64,000 nt of DNA from the NCBI GenBank assembly GCA_018292915.2, contig JACVVK020000039.1, forward strand, positions 411,001 through 475,000, read 5' to 3'. Below, in pieces: positions 31,401 through 40,600 of this stretch (position 1 is the first letter of the stretch; each line of letters starts with the position of its first letter). Source of the stretch: Batillaria attramentaria. Lineage: Eukaryota > Mollusca > Gastropoda > Batillariidae. The position numbers and the translations under genes were made by a program. The notes under the pieces were generated by a model. The model made no database searches. It saw nothing but the letters and a program-made list of their open reading frames with translations, and was not told where the DNA came from.

Positions 31401-33117
31401 CTGCTCCCCTTTCCCGTGAAACCCTCATCGCTTGCTTGCTGCTCCCCTTTCCCGTGAAACCCTCATCGCTTGCTTGCTGCTCCCCTTTCCCGTGGAAGCT
31501 AAGTGTTTTTGTTAGCATCAAAGCGTCCACCTGCTTTGAAGGGCTATGTGAGGTTCATGATGACTTCCTTGTAAACTCATCTTTTCCACACACACACACA
31601 CACACACAAAAACCACCCACACAAAACAAACAGCCGACACACTTTTGAAATTCTCTTATTGAATCATCAGGAAAACTCCTTAAGTTAGAGGGGCTAACAC
31701 TACCATTATATGCTCGCAGATTGTTCAGTCAAACTGCAATACTCGTACATGTACTTGTTTACTACGCACATTTGAGAATCACATGTATGTATGTGTATAT
31801 AGATATGTATGGTATGGTGTAGGTATGTACATAGATGTGTATGGTTTTCAGGAGTGTCTGGAGATGGGGATGATGTAAAGGACGACGACAGTGACTGGAG
31901 CAGACTGACGTGCAGCGTGTGTGTCAAAATGGCTGACCTTGTGTTGAGACTGGAGGACGACGGGCAAGCACTTCACTTTTCACGTCTTGCTGCACAGCTT
32001 CAACCAGGTAAGATGGTTGTTCAGTGTTGAGTTGGGACGCGGCTGTTTTCTACATATAATCCATACTTCTATGGACTAATTAGCGGTGAACACACTCACT
32101 AGAGGCTGATAGTGATACGGGGTTGACGACTGGGGAGGCTTCTCAGGGCTGTGGAAAAATCTGATCCGTCTTCACCCAGCCCCACCCCACATCCCCACCC
32201 CCCTCTATCCCCTGCACTTTTCTCTTTCTCTCCTTCTGTTTTATTATTGTTCCGTTTTGATGGCACATTCAGTCTACTGAAACACTTGCATGCAAAATCA
32301 ACCCTCAGCTTTCACTTACATCTCCCACTTCTCAGTTTCAGGCAGCAAGACATAAAGTTTTTAACTTGAAACATGTCGTACTGCTAGTGAAATGCTGTTC
32401 TTTTCTATAGACAGTGAAAGTGCCCAGTACTTCCTGAGCTCGGCTTTGCACCGTGTAGGACGTGGATCAGAAGGTTGTCAACAGTGGCTTCGATTGCGCA
32501 GACTTCCACACAACACTGGTTCCGTTCACCTAGGCACAACACTCCAGCAGAGGCAGGAAGCCCTTAGGTAAAATTAATCAATGAGTTAAAATTAATCCAT
32601 GCATTCTCATCTGCCAAGTGTCAAACAAATGAAGAAATCATGACAGTTGTATCAAGATAAGGTGGTTGGTGATAGTGGTGGTGGTGGTTTTTTTTTGGTT
32701 TTTTTTTAATCTGTGCTCACCTTCAGTGTTAACACATGCCAGTACTCTGCAAAATCATATTACAGTATTTGTGGCTTCGAACGTGAGGATTTCCTCCTGA
32801 ACTCAAATCTGGTGACCATCACAGCAATACCAGTGAGCAAGCTTTTTTTTTTCTTTCTTTTTTTGGTCCCATTTCGTAGACACTATACCCACGTGAAAGT
32901 GTCAGTTTTGAAATCTAGGCAGAGTGTTCATTGACTCCTTCCAGTGTTACAATCTTTGCAAACTGCCTCTCTTTTTTTTTCTTCCCTTTTGTTTAGGAGT
33001 TTGTGTGAAGACAGCAGTGAAGACGCTAGAGGACTTGGTGTTGTGACAACCAGGCAGAAACTCCACCTGGATGTGACGTGTCTTACAATTCTCTCAGATG
33101 GAAAGCGAAAGAAATAA
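12630..33117 (+). CDS. FANCG: FANCG (XRCC9)-like TPR protein of the Fanconi anaemia core complex
   Basis: FANCG is a TPR scaffold joining FANCA and FANCL in the nuclear complex that monoubiquitinates FANCI-FANCD2 in crosslink repair. Exons: 12630-12758, 13038-13131, 13784-13936, 18195-18329, 19201-19334, 19688-19931, 20587-20726, 21706-21852, 22458-22609, 26861-26909, 27859-28328, 29048-29154, 31852-32007, 32411-32567 and 32997-33117. All use GT-AG and keep phase, giving about 795 codons against 622 in human. Family-like segments in the right order: SLEGLGKELLHLL, LHNAVGLFGCLW, ARALLEAGECMEAVGIL, LASRCAQLERYKESSECY, CQEATKTLLLSGGHQPCLELC and YFLSSALHRVGRGSEGCQQW. Exon 11 encodes an extra charged, probably disordered stretch. 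Exon 1 is the weakest call: its frame and donor fit the family N-terminus (LESQDVVCKCIK), but the ATG is uncertain. Exon 11 could instead begin at 27892. The identification is from remembered similarity. Confidence 0.78.
13218..13752 (+). mobile_element. tRNA-derived SINE split by a 368-bp insertion
   Basis: The tRNA-like head is at 13218-13290 and the tail (TTTGTGGGCTTTTTCTCA to the CACCCACCC end) at 13659-13752, both matching the intact SINE at 18920. The intervening 13291-13658 is absent from the other copies. It begins ACACAGGGGTGCCAATTATC and is AT-rich; I do not recognise it. Confidence 0.7.
14467..14552. repeat. 30-bp tandem repeat, three copies
   Basis: The unit TAGCTGCGTGTAGACAGGAC plus ATTCACCCCT occurs three times, the last truncated, about 50 bases left of the DNA transposon. 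Confidence 0.85.
14604..17661. mobile_element. 3.06-kb DNA transposon with imperfect TIRs and 5-bp target duplication
   Basis: The left end starts CACACCGGTGACGCGGCTAT and the right end is its near-perfect inverse, the similarity continuing about 40 bases. Both ends are flanked by AAAAG (14599-14603 and 17662-17666), a 5-bp target site duplication. Three copies of a GGCTAAGAACCGGCC-like motif at 15039-15110 are mirrored by three inverted copies at 17186-17256, at similar distances from the ends. The middle (about 15560-16925) is GT-rich on the plus strand. No transposase is recognisable. The CAC start and 5-bp duplication resemble Transib/RAG-type or some hAT elements, but the superfamily is unassigned. 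It lies in FANCG intron 3. Confidence 0.85.
15704..16922 (-). other. Ser/Thr/Pro/His-rich frames inside the DNA transposon (possible decayed or spliced gene)
   Basis: Three overlapping minus-strand frames follow each other: 16922-16401, 16461-16255 and 16258-15704, each in a different phase. The first is preceded by a good acceptor-like tract (TATTTTCTTTCCACAG then AAATG). It begins with a Thr/Ser-rich stretch, then a less biased part (SEELEIINREFDKPMDTALQ, HQLNQLITDI). The second gives INLRIKSALIHRIMDLQ. The third is Pro/Ser/Thr-rich (KPPPSSTHTPEPPSSGPLPE). The low complexity could equally come from drift of a (GT)n tract. No function can be assigned. Confidence 0.3.
18440..18469. repeat. 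poly-T followed by poly-G tract
   Basis: A run of over 20 T followed by about 10 G. Similar T-run to G-run junctions occur near 22420-22441 and 59609-59632. Confidence 0.8.
18920..19088 (+). mobile_element. tRNA-derived SINE, full copy with 12-bp target duplication
   Basis: The head has an A-box-like GGTCGAATGGTAGAGCG, an anticodon-arm-like TTGGACTTCTAATGC (similar to tRNA-Arg) and the B box GAGTTCGATCCC. The body contains CCAAATATTTGTGCTGGC and the end GGAAAAGGACGTTAAACCC with CACCCACCC. CTTTGCACTTTG flanks it exactly at 18908-18919 and 19089-19100. It lies in FANCG intron 4. Confidence 0.9.
20060..20510. repeat. compound repeat: four diverged units of about 110-150 bp, two expanded by (GT)n
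   Basis: A motif like GTTTCTCTGTGTGCATGATT then TACTCTGCCAGAGAGTAAAG recurs four times, with (GT)n arrays at about 20158-20210 and 20345-20397 at equivalent places. It lies in FANCG intron 6, just before exon 7. Confidence 0.7.
20980..21168 (+). mobile_element. tRNA-derived SINE with 9-bp target duplication
   Basis: Same family as 18920-19088 (GGCCGAATGGTAGAGCGTTGG, B box GAGTTTGAATCCC, GTGGAAAAGGATGTTAAA), with a diverged tail. CCCTCCCTT is present at 20971-20979 and 21169-21177. It lies in FANCG intron 7. Confidence 0.85.
23217..23532 (+). mobile_element. MITE of the TTAA-associated family (copy A)
   Basis: Runs from GGGGCTTATGCTACC to GTTAGCCTGTTAA. Internal landmarks shared by the family are CAGTGACAGCAT, CACTGAGCCAACAGAAGCGT, AGCTGTACTAATCATCAAGA and GTTGGCTTAGCAAAGATG. 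It lies in FANCG intron 9. Confidence 0.75.
24133..24187. repeat. 19-bp tandem repeat, three copies
   Basis: CTTACAGGTACACGTAAAC is repeated three times in FANCG intron 9. Confidence 0.85.
25424..26343. repeat. 91-bp minisatellite, about ten copies
   Basis: Near-identical units contain GCATGCAGTGTACATTGTAC, CTATCCCTGTATCCCTTACC and GACAGCACGACTTACTGTAG. A C/A difference in CCCTTTTG(C/A)CTTTGTGAC alternates in the first six units, suggesting dimer-wise spread. It lies in FANCG intron 9, about 500 bases from exon 10. Confidence 0.95.
27020..27240 (+). mobile_element. diverged fragment of the TTAA-associated MITE (copy B)
   Basis: Recognisable from CCACACACCAGTCACACCTG, CACAGTGACAGCATC and CACCGAGCCAACAGAA. 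The ends are degenerate and it abuts the 24-bp minisatellite. Confidence 0.5.
27242..27590. repeat. 24-bp minisatellite, about 14 copies
   Basis: The unit TAGTCAGTGGATGGTATTGT plus CTTG is repeated with few point differences. The unit length is a multiple of three, so both strands show long artefactual frames. It lies in FANCG intron 10. Confidence 0.95.
28432..28459 (+). repeat. run of 28 G
   Basis: An uninterrupted G-run in FANCG intron 11, about 100 bases past the exon 11 donor. It could form G-quadruplexes in DNA or pre-mRNA. Homopolymers of this length are also prone to sequencing error. Confidence 0.8.
29573..29750 (+). mobile_element. tRNA-derived SINE, full copy with short target duplication
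   Basis: Same family as 18920-19088, ending in (CACC)n. TGGCTTTG flanks it at 29565-29572 and 29752-29759. It sits directly next to the LINE fragment at 29760. Confidence 0.85.
29760..30172 (-). mobile_element. LINE ORF2 C-terminal fragment
   Basis: The minus strand encodes YEQTTIFRLRTGHCRLRAHL followed by a Cys/His knuckle (CPCGTAPQTPEHILQSCP), typical of the C-terminal region of I/jockey-type LINE ORF2. No reverse-transcriptase motifs remain. It lies in FANCG intron 12. Confidence 0.75.
30547..31495. repeat. 38-bp minisatellite, about 25 nearly perfect copies
   Basis: The unit AAACCCTCATCGCTTGCTTG plus CTGCTCCCCTTTCCCGTG is repeated with virtually no differences, which points to recent expansion or homogenisation. 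It lies in FANCG intron 12. There are no unique spacers, so it is not CRISPR-like. Confidence 0.95.
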
Positions 33118-33130
33118 AAATCTGAATAAA
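33113..33130 (+). terminator. FANCG-like poly(A) signals overlapping the stop codon
   Basis: AATAAA at 33113-33118 contains the stop TAA (33115-33117), and a second AATAAA is at 33125-33130. A third possible signal is at 33549-33554. Confidence 0.55.
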
Positions 33131-33266
33131 AACCTGTCACACACTAATCCATCATGTGCCTGCTTTCTTGTCCACTTGATTTATGCCAGTTTGTGTGTGT
33201 GTGTGTGTGAAGATCCATGCATTCATTTTGTCCTCTTTCTTGTGTCACAAGCAAATGTGTGCGTGT

Positions 33267-33322
<56 letters not shown>

Positions 33323-34661
33323 ATCATCACAACATACATAGCGGGTTGGTGTGGGAGATTCTGTTGCTGGGAAGCCGGATGTTATCAGAACAAATCTGTT
33401 TTGCACACAAGCTGGGTGGATGCATTCCTTCTTCGCTGTACACAGCGATCACAACAAAACTTGAAGTTCAAAAAGAGAAATCCAGTGTTGAGGGGTTGGC
33501 CCTGTCTGATAGATCTGCATCACCATAGCACTCTGTACATACGTTTGTAATAAATCACAGATGGTGCAGACGTTGCAACTACACTATGTATTCTGCATTG
33601 TTTCCAGCTCTCTGCTTTTGTCTGCACACACACACACACACACACACCCTGTCCCCGTTGTCCCTTCTTGTCCCGTTACCAGGGTGTTGAGGAAAAAAGG
33701 TTATGTACCATGTGGGCATCATGATGGAGACTGTTTCTTTAGCACATTTTGTACTGCACACAAGTAGGCCTAGCCCACGTTTCTGACTCTTTTTTAGTTC
33801 TGGCCGTGTATGCAAACACCAGACAAGATGTACGGTTCCTCCTGTATTTATCCAGCATTAGAATCAAAGTGCAACACTCGCACCAAGCCAAATTTAAAGG
33901 CAGACATGAATTAATTATGATTTTGTTAGTGAGCCCACTGGAGCATAACCCAAAACTGACTTGGCAGGAAAAGAGTTAAACTAGACTGCTTCTAATATCA
34001 CAACGTGCAGTCTTTTTCCCTGTTAGGAATACAGCTTTGACTGTGTCTATAAATAGGCCAGCCCAGCCAGCGCCTTTGCTTCAAGACTTAGGACAATGTT
34101 TCTGCAATGTCTCCGCTGTGGACTGTACGTCTTGATACAAGTGACTGTAGTAAAGGTTGAGCGCATGTTGTTGAGCTGTTTTCCGGTGTTGTTTTATGCC
34201 AGGCAAGCAACAGTCAGCTAACAGTCTGTATCACTCACACCCTACCATAAACCTCAGAGAGAAGAGAGAGGGTACTTGAGTGCTGGGTGGTGACTGAATG
34301 GACACAGCGTCTCCCTTATACTCTTGTAGTGTTGGCACAGCCCTCGACTTCAACGTCATTTCTCACGCCTCGTTATCTCCGTCTTATGTGTACCCCATTA
34401 CCTGTACTTACATTAGACCTGTACCTGATAACCAGTTTGACCGTATTTTGTAGCATGCCGGCTATCCACTGAGCGGACAATCTGTGGTGAAGTAATGCCG
34501 GTCGGATGTGATTAGACATTAATGAGAAATTGCGTGTACATCATTTCTGTGTGTTGGTTGGCCCTGAGGCCAGGAGAACTGATTGATAAAATCGCTCCAG
34601 CCAAGAACGCGGCAGGCCTCTCTCTCTATCGTTCTCGGCCTGCCTTTGGACTTGTTTCACG

Positions 34662-34702
<41 letters not shown>

Positions 34703-34971
34703 ACTGACAACACAATGATAAACACTGACGCGTGTGTGTGTGTGGAATGGATTATCATCTTTTTTTCCAAAGAGCTGGAACAAACTGGTTTGCGGAGGGA
34801 AAAATGAGCATGAAGGAAAAAAGTGCGTATTTATCATGAGAAGATTACTGGTCGCCATGGGCATAACGATGAGAGTACAGTTCATCTTTCACCTCCCCCT
34901 CCCGTCCATGAATACATGTATTAAAACTCTGTATCTACAACAGAGGTCAGACTCGCTCATACAGGGAACCG

Positions 34972-35312
34972 TTGTAGTCTGACTGGTAGAGCATTGGACT
35001 TGCAATGCTCTGGTCTCAAGTTCGGTTCCCTGGTTGAGAACTAAATACAGCTGTGCTAGTTATTTTGTTCAGTGTGGGTTTTTGTTGTTGTTTTGTTTTG
35101 TTTGTTTTTTGGGGGTGTTGTTGATTGTTTTTTCGGGGGTATTTTTTGTTTGTTTTGGTTTTGTTTTTCTGGATGGTTGTCTTTTGTTCTGTGTTTTGCT
35201 TGGTCTTTTTATGTTGTATTGTTTTGTTCGTTTGTTTTTGTTTTTCTGGGGCGGTCGTCATGGTCGTGGCTTTGATGTAGACCCTGTCATGGTGAAGAAG
35301 GACAAGAAATAA
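34972..35312 (+). mobile_element. possible tRNA-derived SINE of a second type
   Basis: The tRNA-like head has GTCTGACTGGTAGAGCATTG, GACTTGCAATGC and the B box AAGTTCGGTTCCC (to about 35037). A T/G-rich middle follows, then a tail (GTCATGGTGAAGAAGGAC) that resembles the end of the main SINE. The head lacks a proper acceptor stem, so it is not a tRNA gene. Confidence 0.45.
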
Positions 35313-35924
35313 TACACTGTGACACTCAGATAAACACCAGCCAGCCTGCCACTTGCCATTTACAACGGGTGGGGGAACTGCGTTGATAGTTTGTTGTGTT
35401 TTTTAATTGGGACTTAAATTGGTGACTTAAAACGTGAACCGACAAGGACGCGAGCTGATGGCGAACGTTTGAGGAGGGGTAACCCCGCTCCTTCGTCCCC
35501 GGGTCAGTCCGACAGTGTCCCCACAAGCTGTAACACTCACGGATGCTGTAACGCACTGGAGCAGGCGGTGCACATCAAACGGACACCCCACTGAGTCTGG
35601 GCTAGGGTCAGTGCTACCGTTAAGTTGTGAAAGGGCTTAAGTATTCATCAAATCCATAGCGCCTTTAGGTCCTTTCACCAATAGACGGCAGAATGGGTCA
35701 GACTCTGTTGCCTTCTTGACCCTTGGGCGATACACGAAGGGTCGGCTGGTGAGGGGCAGGGTGGGGAATGCAGGGATTTGAGTGGAATCCAGTCAGCTGA
35801 TAGAGCGGTTATTGATTGCCGTTATCGGCACCACACTGGGGCACTCCAACTGTAGGATAGGTCAATGGTTTCATACATACAGACGTAAAGAGTCGGTGGT
35901 CAGTTTAAACGCATTCGTCGACTG

Positions 35925-36005
35925 GTGCCAGTGGTGCAGTGGATAAGACTCCGGGCACCAGCGCGAGAGGTCAGTGATTCGAATGACTCCCGCTAAGCAC
36001 TTCGG
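35925..36005 (+). mobile_element. tRNA-like SINE fragment
   Basis: Has an A-box-like GTGGTGCAGTGGATAAGACT and a B-box-like GTGATTCGAATGAC. It lies about 30 bases left of the 0.9-kb DNA transposon. Confidence 0.4.
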
Positions 36006-36037
36006 AAAAGTTTTATCTGTCAATTTGTGGCACCGTT

Positions 36038-36944
36038 CACACCGGTGACGCGGCTATCCCGATTCTGACCGGCTTACGGCGTTGAGCGCTAGCGTTGCTT
36101 GGCCGCACGCGACTTCTCTCAGAAAATCATCTGCGCTGTACTTGTGAAAGCTTGTCTCGATCTGAGGTTGGCCTGTCTTGTCGCAGAAGGTCTCTGTTCA
36201 ACTCGTAAGTGGTTTTTGTGGTGCTACTTGCGCGTACACTCACGTTGGAAGCAATTTAGTCTCGTTTTCTGTAGAAAATTCACTTTCATTCGCGATAATA
36301 TAAAATTACAGAAAGGAAAGTCACGTTTATGAAAACGTCCCAGTTTTATAATATGTCTTGCGGCCACACCTAGAAAATTAATGCAATTTGTGGCTTAGAC
36401 CGCGCGCAGTTCGAGAAAGAAAATTGGTAGTGAATATTTTGTGGCTATGAACCAGCACTCACCCCGGCTAAGAACCAGCCTGTATCAAACAGACGGTTGG
36501 CCGGTTCTTAGCCGAGGATTTCGCACTGCTCTGATATTTTTTTAAATTGCGAAAACACTAAAGCATCCTACGTCACAACAATTGGCATGCAAGTCACAAA
36601 GACATCACGGATACGTGTCTGTTTTGAAACTACTGGAATTAACGTGCTATTTTTTGTCAGCTTCGTGTTAAACTGCAAAATAGCTCCCGAGTCTCATTGC
36701 AGTCGAACAAATATGACTCGTGTCCTTACATGAATAAAATTTTCGATATAAAATCGCTTTGGGTGGGAAGATGAAAGTCTTACTGATATGTGCATATAAC
36801 AATATGATCAAATTCATTTCAGTTCTTAGCTTTCCTGGCAGCATTCTTGCACATCACCGCATGCGTGTCGCGCTTTTCCGGCCTAGAACAGTCACTGCGA
36901 TCGACAGCCGGTCGGATTCGCGGCTTAGCCGCGTCACCAGTGTG
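36038..36944. mobile_element. 0.91-kb internally deleted copy of the 3-kb DNA transposon, opposite orientation
   Basis: Begins CACACCGGTGACGCGGCTAT and ends with the inverse (AGCCGCGTCACCAGTGTG). CCGTT flanks both sides (36033-36037 and 36945-36949), again a 5-bp duplication. Its left half matches the right end of 14604-17661 and its right half the left end, so it lies inverted. It lacks the part equivalent to about 15075-17215. The join is near 36481-36497, between two GGCTAAGAACC-type motifs. It is too short for a transposase and so non-autonomous. Confidence 0.9.
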
Positions 36945-37399
36945 CCGTTTGGTCGGGCCGGTCGTTGGTGGTTCTTTCCGGGTTCTCCGGCCTCCTCTTC
37001 CCCCTCCTACCCCCCCCCCCCCTCTTTTTTGGGGGTGGTCAGTATGATCTTGCTGTGGAGCGGCACTACCCGAATATAATCAGTCCTGATTACTAGTAAC
37101 CTGGAAACAGAGATCATCTAATCAGTAGTCTGATTCCAGTCAGTACAGAATCAGAAGCAAGTTTAACTGTCCTCATAACACACCTGGTCCACGCGACACA
37201 CATGTATACTAAGTTGAACAACAATACTGGATTTCACGAATAATGACGAAACAAAAACTACATATACTACATTTATGTCAGTCAGTCCTACAGTAGCTCC
37301 GTCCTCCCACTGAGCTGCCATTCCGGGGCAGAAAGAAAGGAAGAGAGGAAAAAATGTGCCCACGCTAATCTGTAGCTGTGGATAAATGTGCCACGTTCA

Positions 37400-38200
37400 C
37401 ATTCTGGCAGCTTACACGGAGGGGGTTTCCTAGCGAAAACGTCCGCGTGCGTCCGCGATCGCTGCGCGTAGTTATCCGGTTTCCGTGACCGCTCGCGAAG
37501 AGCGTAAGCGAACGTAAGCGAGCGGCCCGGGAAGGTAGTTCGCCGCGAGCAAAAGGTCACGTGGTCAGTTTTTATGTAAACAAAGATGGCGGCGCCCACC
37601 GAAGGCCTCGTTGAAGTGGAACTAAGAAATGGCTTAAAATGAATTTGCGGGTGGATGGAGACCTTCTGTCCCAACTTGTAATTGTGCAGAATAGTATATG
37701 AAAATAATTTGAGCTAATTGCACCGGGCCGTGGTCGCCAGTCATTCAGGGATATGTTGTGCGTGTTTGTGGGGAAGGAGTGGTCAAAGTGAGTACGTAGG
37801 GGTGCCTTACGTCTCCGTTTTGCATCGAGCAGAACATGCATACTAGCGGTATAGTCATGCTCCAAGCCAGTAATTATTGCTCCTCCTCAAAAACGTCGTC
37901 TTCTGCGCTCAAAAGATGACTAATAGCTGCGAGCACTAGAGTTTTCTTCTTCCTTTTCAGCCTTTCCAACAACCGTGTTCGTGATTCAGCCGCCATTTTG
38001 AAAGCGCCTTTTTCTAATTGGCCGTTTCCCAACGACGAAAAGCGTCCTCCGCAAGCGCCCGCGAGCGCATTTGCGTAAGCAACGCGGCCTAGGTCAGGCC
38101 CGCGGAAGGGACATGCAGACAGCCAGAGGCAAACAAGAAGAGCTTTAAGAGGCATTGTGTGAGGGGGGCATACCTTCCAGATTGTTCGCGCCAAACCCAT
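37400..38200. other. CpG-rich segment with inward-facing ATGGCGG motifs
   Basis: Much richer in CpG than its surroundings. AAAGATGGCGGCG at about 37583 (plus) and AAAATGGCGGCTG at about 37987-38000 (minus) face each other. After the minus-strand motif comes a basic 41-residue frame (MAAESRTRLLERLKRKKK) ending at 37874. A second, unlinked minus-strand frame (37865-37572) has RRRKAPLRTHF. It could be a promoter or first exon of an unrecognised gene, or a decayed DNA transposon. Neither is proven. Confidence 0.35.
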
Positions 38201-38913
38201 TCATTCACTCAAACTACAGGCAGGCTGTCGTTCCCTTCAAAAGGAGGGCAAAGTAAGACATGCAACGCGATGAACACAACGGAGTGCTTGCAGTAAGTTC
38301 CGCCTGGAATGGTCGGCTGGATGACGGTGAAGCCTGACAACACGACCAGTTAAGCTATCGGGAAACCAACCCCTACACACTATAGGTTTGTTGGCAATAG
38401 GAAACCCTCCCTTCCCCGAGGAAAAGGCGGGATTTGCCACCTACTTTTTCACAATGCTCATGACATAAAAATATGAAATTAAGTGTCTGTCCGATTTAGA
38501 CCGGGTATTCTAGTGACTAGAGGTCAAAATATAGTCGATGTTACCTTCTTTGGGCCTTGTGTTTACATTCTGAGAGCATGATTGGTCTCGGAGCTGCTGA
38601 AGCACTAAAAATCAAGATATTTCTAATTAATTTACGTTTTCTAAGAGAGATTAGATTACCCTTTCAGTTGGTATGCGTTTTGTTTTGCTATCTGCATGCG
38701 AGAGCAAACACTACCGCTCAAAATAATGGTCGGATTTTTCCGGCTTCTGATGGCTCTAGAACTGAAGTGTGTGCTTTTCGGTGGTGTGGATGGTCCACGC
38801 TGCTGATCACGATATTTCTAATTGATTTTACGTTTTCAGAAAATGACTTACGTTTTACCTCTTCTTTGCAATGTGACATTGCGGAACAAGTCATAGCCAA
38901 CGTGTTTTAGTAG

Positions 38914-38946
<33 letters not shown>

Positions 38947-39430
38947 AGTCGTTGGCTGTATACTCCGTAGTAGTCGACGAAGTGTTCTTTTCCCGTTAAC
39001 CCCTATACATTACGGCATCCATGTGTCACTGAGGTGGCGCGCGTGTCTTTCTGTGTCGTACGGGTTGCTCAGTCCCGTCCCGACTTGAACCTGTAGTGGG
39101 ACCACAGCAACTTGAAGTCGTGTGCACATTGTAAACAGATGCCGCCAGATGCATGAGGCGAGGCAGGACTAGCCGGTCTGAGACGCCGGGACTGTCATCA
39201 GCGTTTTGTTCCGCCTGAAATAGTCTCAGACTTACAAAGTCTGCACTTATGCTTCAGCCGAACTAGATTCGAGTCTGAGCTTAGTGAAGCTAGTCTCGGA
39301 CTTCTATCCTCGTCTCGCTCCCTGCATTAAACCCCATCAAGTGGTGTCTTACCGTTCCTCGCATTTTTTTTTCTTGGCGAACAAAGTATGAGTTTACCGC
39401 GCTTAGTTTACTTGGCCCCCAAACGTAAAC
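38201..39430. other. gene-free stretch
   Basis: No recognisable gene. A (CT)n run lies at 38917-38943, and a near-repeat of ATTTCTAATTAATTTACGTT occurs at about 38618 and 38812. Otherwise unique sequence. Confidence 0.5.
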
Positions 39431-39438
39431 ACGCACGT

Positions 39439-39440
<2 letters not shown>

Positions 39441-39534
<94 letters not shown>

Positions 39535-39535
39535 G
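39441..39535. repeat. (GT)n then (CTGT)n microsatellite
   Basis: About 57 bases of GT followed by about nine CTGT units. Confidence 0.95.
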
Positions 39536-39641
39536 TACGACATGGTATGGATTTACGTCCGAAAGCGCGTGGCCCCAAACACATTCTTAAGGCGATCTAC
39601 CGACGACAGAAACAATTGACAGCAGCATCTTCTTACCGTTG

Positions 39642-39729
39642 GCTTGGACATGTACCGGGACAATCATTATTGTATTCATGCTAGAGCTTGGACATGTACC
39701 GGGACAATCATTATTGTATTCATGCTAGA
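39642..39729. repeat. 44-bp direct duplication
   Basis: Two adjacent units starting GCTTGGACATGTACCGGGAC. Confidence 0.9.
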
Positions 39730-39765
39730 CACACGTTTTACCGTCTGCATGTGCTCATGTGTATT

Positions 39766-39802
39766 TGCGCGCGCGCGTGCGCGTGCCGTGTGTGTGTGTG
39801 TG

Positions 39803-39860
<58 letters not shown>
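39766..39860. repeat. (GC)/(GT)n microsatellite
   Basis: A CGCGCG stretch leads into a GT array of about 70 bases. Confidence 0.95.
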
Positions 39861-39862
<2 letters not shown>

Positions 39863-39970
39863 AGTCTCCATCAGTCCTCCTTTCACCCCCATCGCTTTTT
39901 GTACAGACCCACCCAGCACACATTCAAAGGTTTGTAACGGTTGGGTGTAAATTTAGTGAAGCAAATATAG

Positions 39971-40072
39971 TGTGTGGATGTTTACCGGCCGTCACCAGAC
40001 TGTGTAGAGCAGGGCGCCCAGTGTGTGGATGTTTACCGGCCGTCACCAGACTGTGTAGAGCAGGGCGCCCGC
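39971..40072. repeat. 51-bp exact tandem duplication
   Basis: Two units beginning TGTGTGGATGTTTACCGGCC lie head to tail. A frame spans both but has no recognisable product. Confidence 0.9.
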
Positions 40073-40239
40073 TGCCGTGTCAACGTGAATCATCCAGGAA
40101 GTATCGGCAACACAGGAAAACGCGGCGACCCATGGCCCGTGTGTACAGGGGTCACATGCATAGGGACTGACAGACTACGACAAGTCCCAGACTAGCTTGA
40201 CTAAGCCGGCTGAGAATTTGTTTTTTTAAAGTGGTACGA

Positions 40240-40600
40240 CTGGCCCCCGTAGTGTAGGTGGTTAGCACTTCGGACCATGGACCGGGAGACCCGGGTTCGA
40301 GACCTAGCCGAAGCAAGCGGGATTTTTCCTACCTAGGTCAGATCCTATCCACTGAGGGCGGTTGTGCTGTGGGCCCAATGGGGAGGCTGTTGCCACACAG
40401 AGGGTGTTCATGATATCACAGTGGATGATTACACGGCCGGCGCCGCAGGTGCCGTAGTTCCCGGGCCTAGTTAAATGCCGGGATATTCGTGACAGGAAGG
40501 GTGGAATGCGGCCCTGTCACGCAGTCTCAAACCACATAGACCTCCATAGCATCATCATACCATCTCCTCATCCTCATCATGCATATTAAAAATTGCCGCC
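40240..40600 (+). mobile_element. tRNA-derived SINE of a third type
   Basis: The head has an A-box-like TAGTGTAGGTGGTTAGCAC and the B box CGGGTTCGAGACC, followed by an unrelated body and a simple (CATCAT)-rich end near 40545-40585. No proper tRNA acceptor stem is seen. Confidence 0.5.

Larger units (their letters stand above)
33131..36032. other. gene-free stretch after FANCG
   Basis: I see no conserved-looking frame. It contains a (GT)n array at about 33252-33321, short (CA)n arrays near 33625 and 34675-34700, and tRNA-like SINE remnants annotated separately. The frames in it come from simple repeats or are short. Confidence 0.5.

Noticed and set aside
30547..31495. CRISPR-like array
   Set aside because: Units are contiguous with no unique spacers, in a eukaryotic intron.
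39971..40170. Frame containing the repeated VCGCLPAVTRLCRAGRP
   Set aside because: Explained by the 51-bp duplication, which is a multiple of three. No domain.
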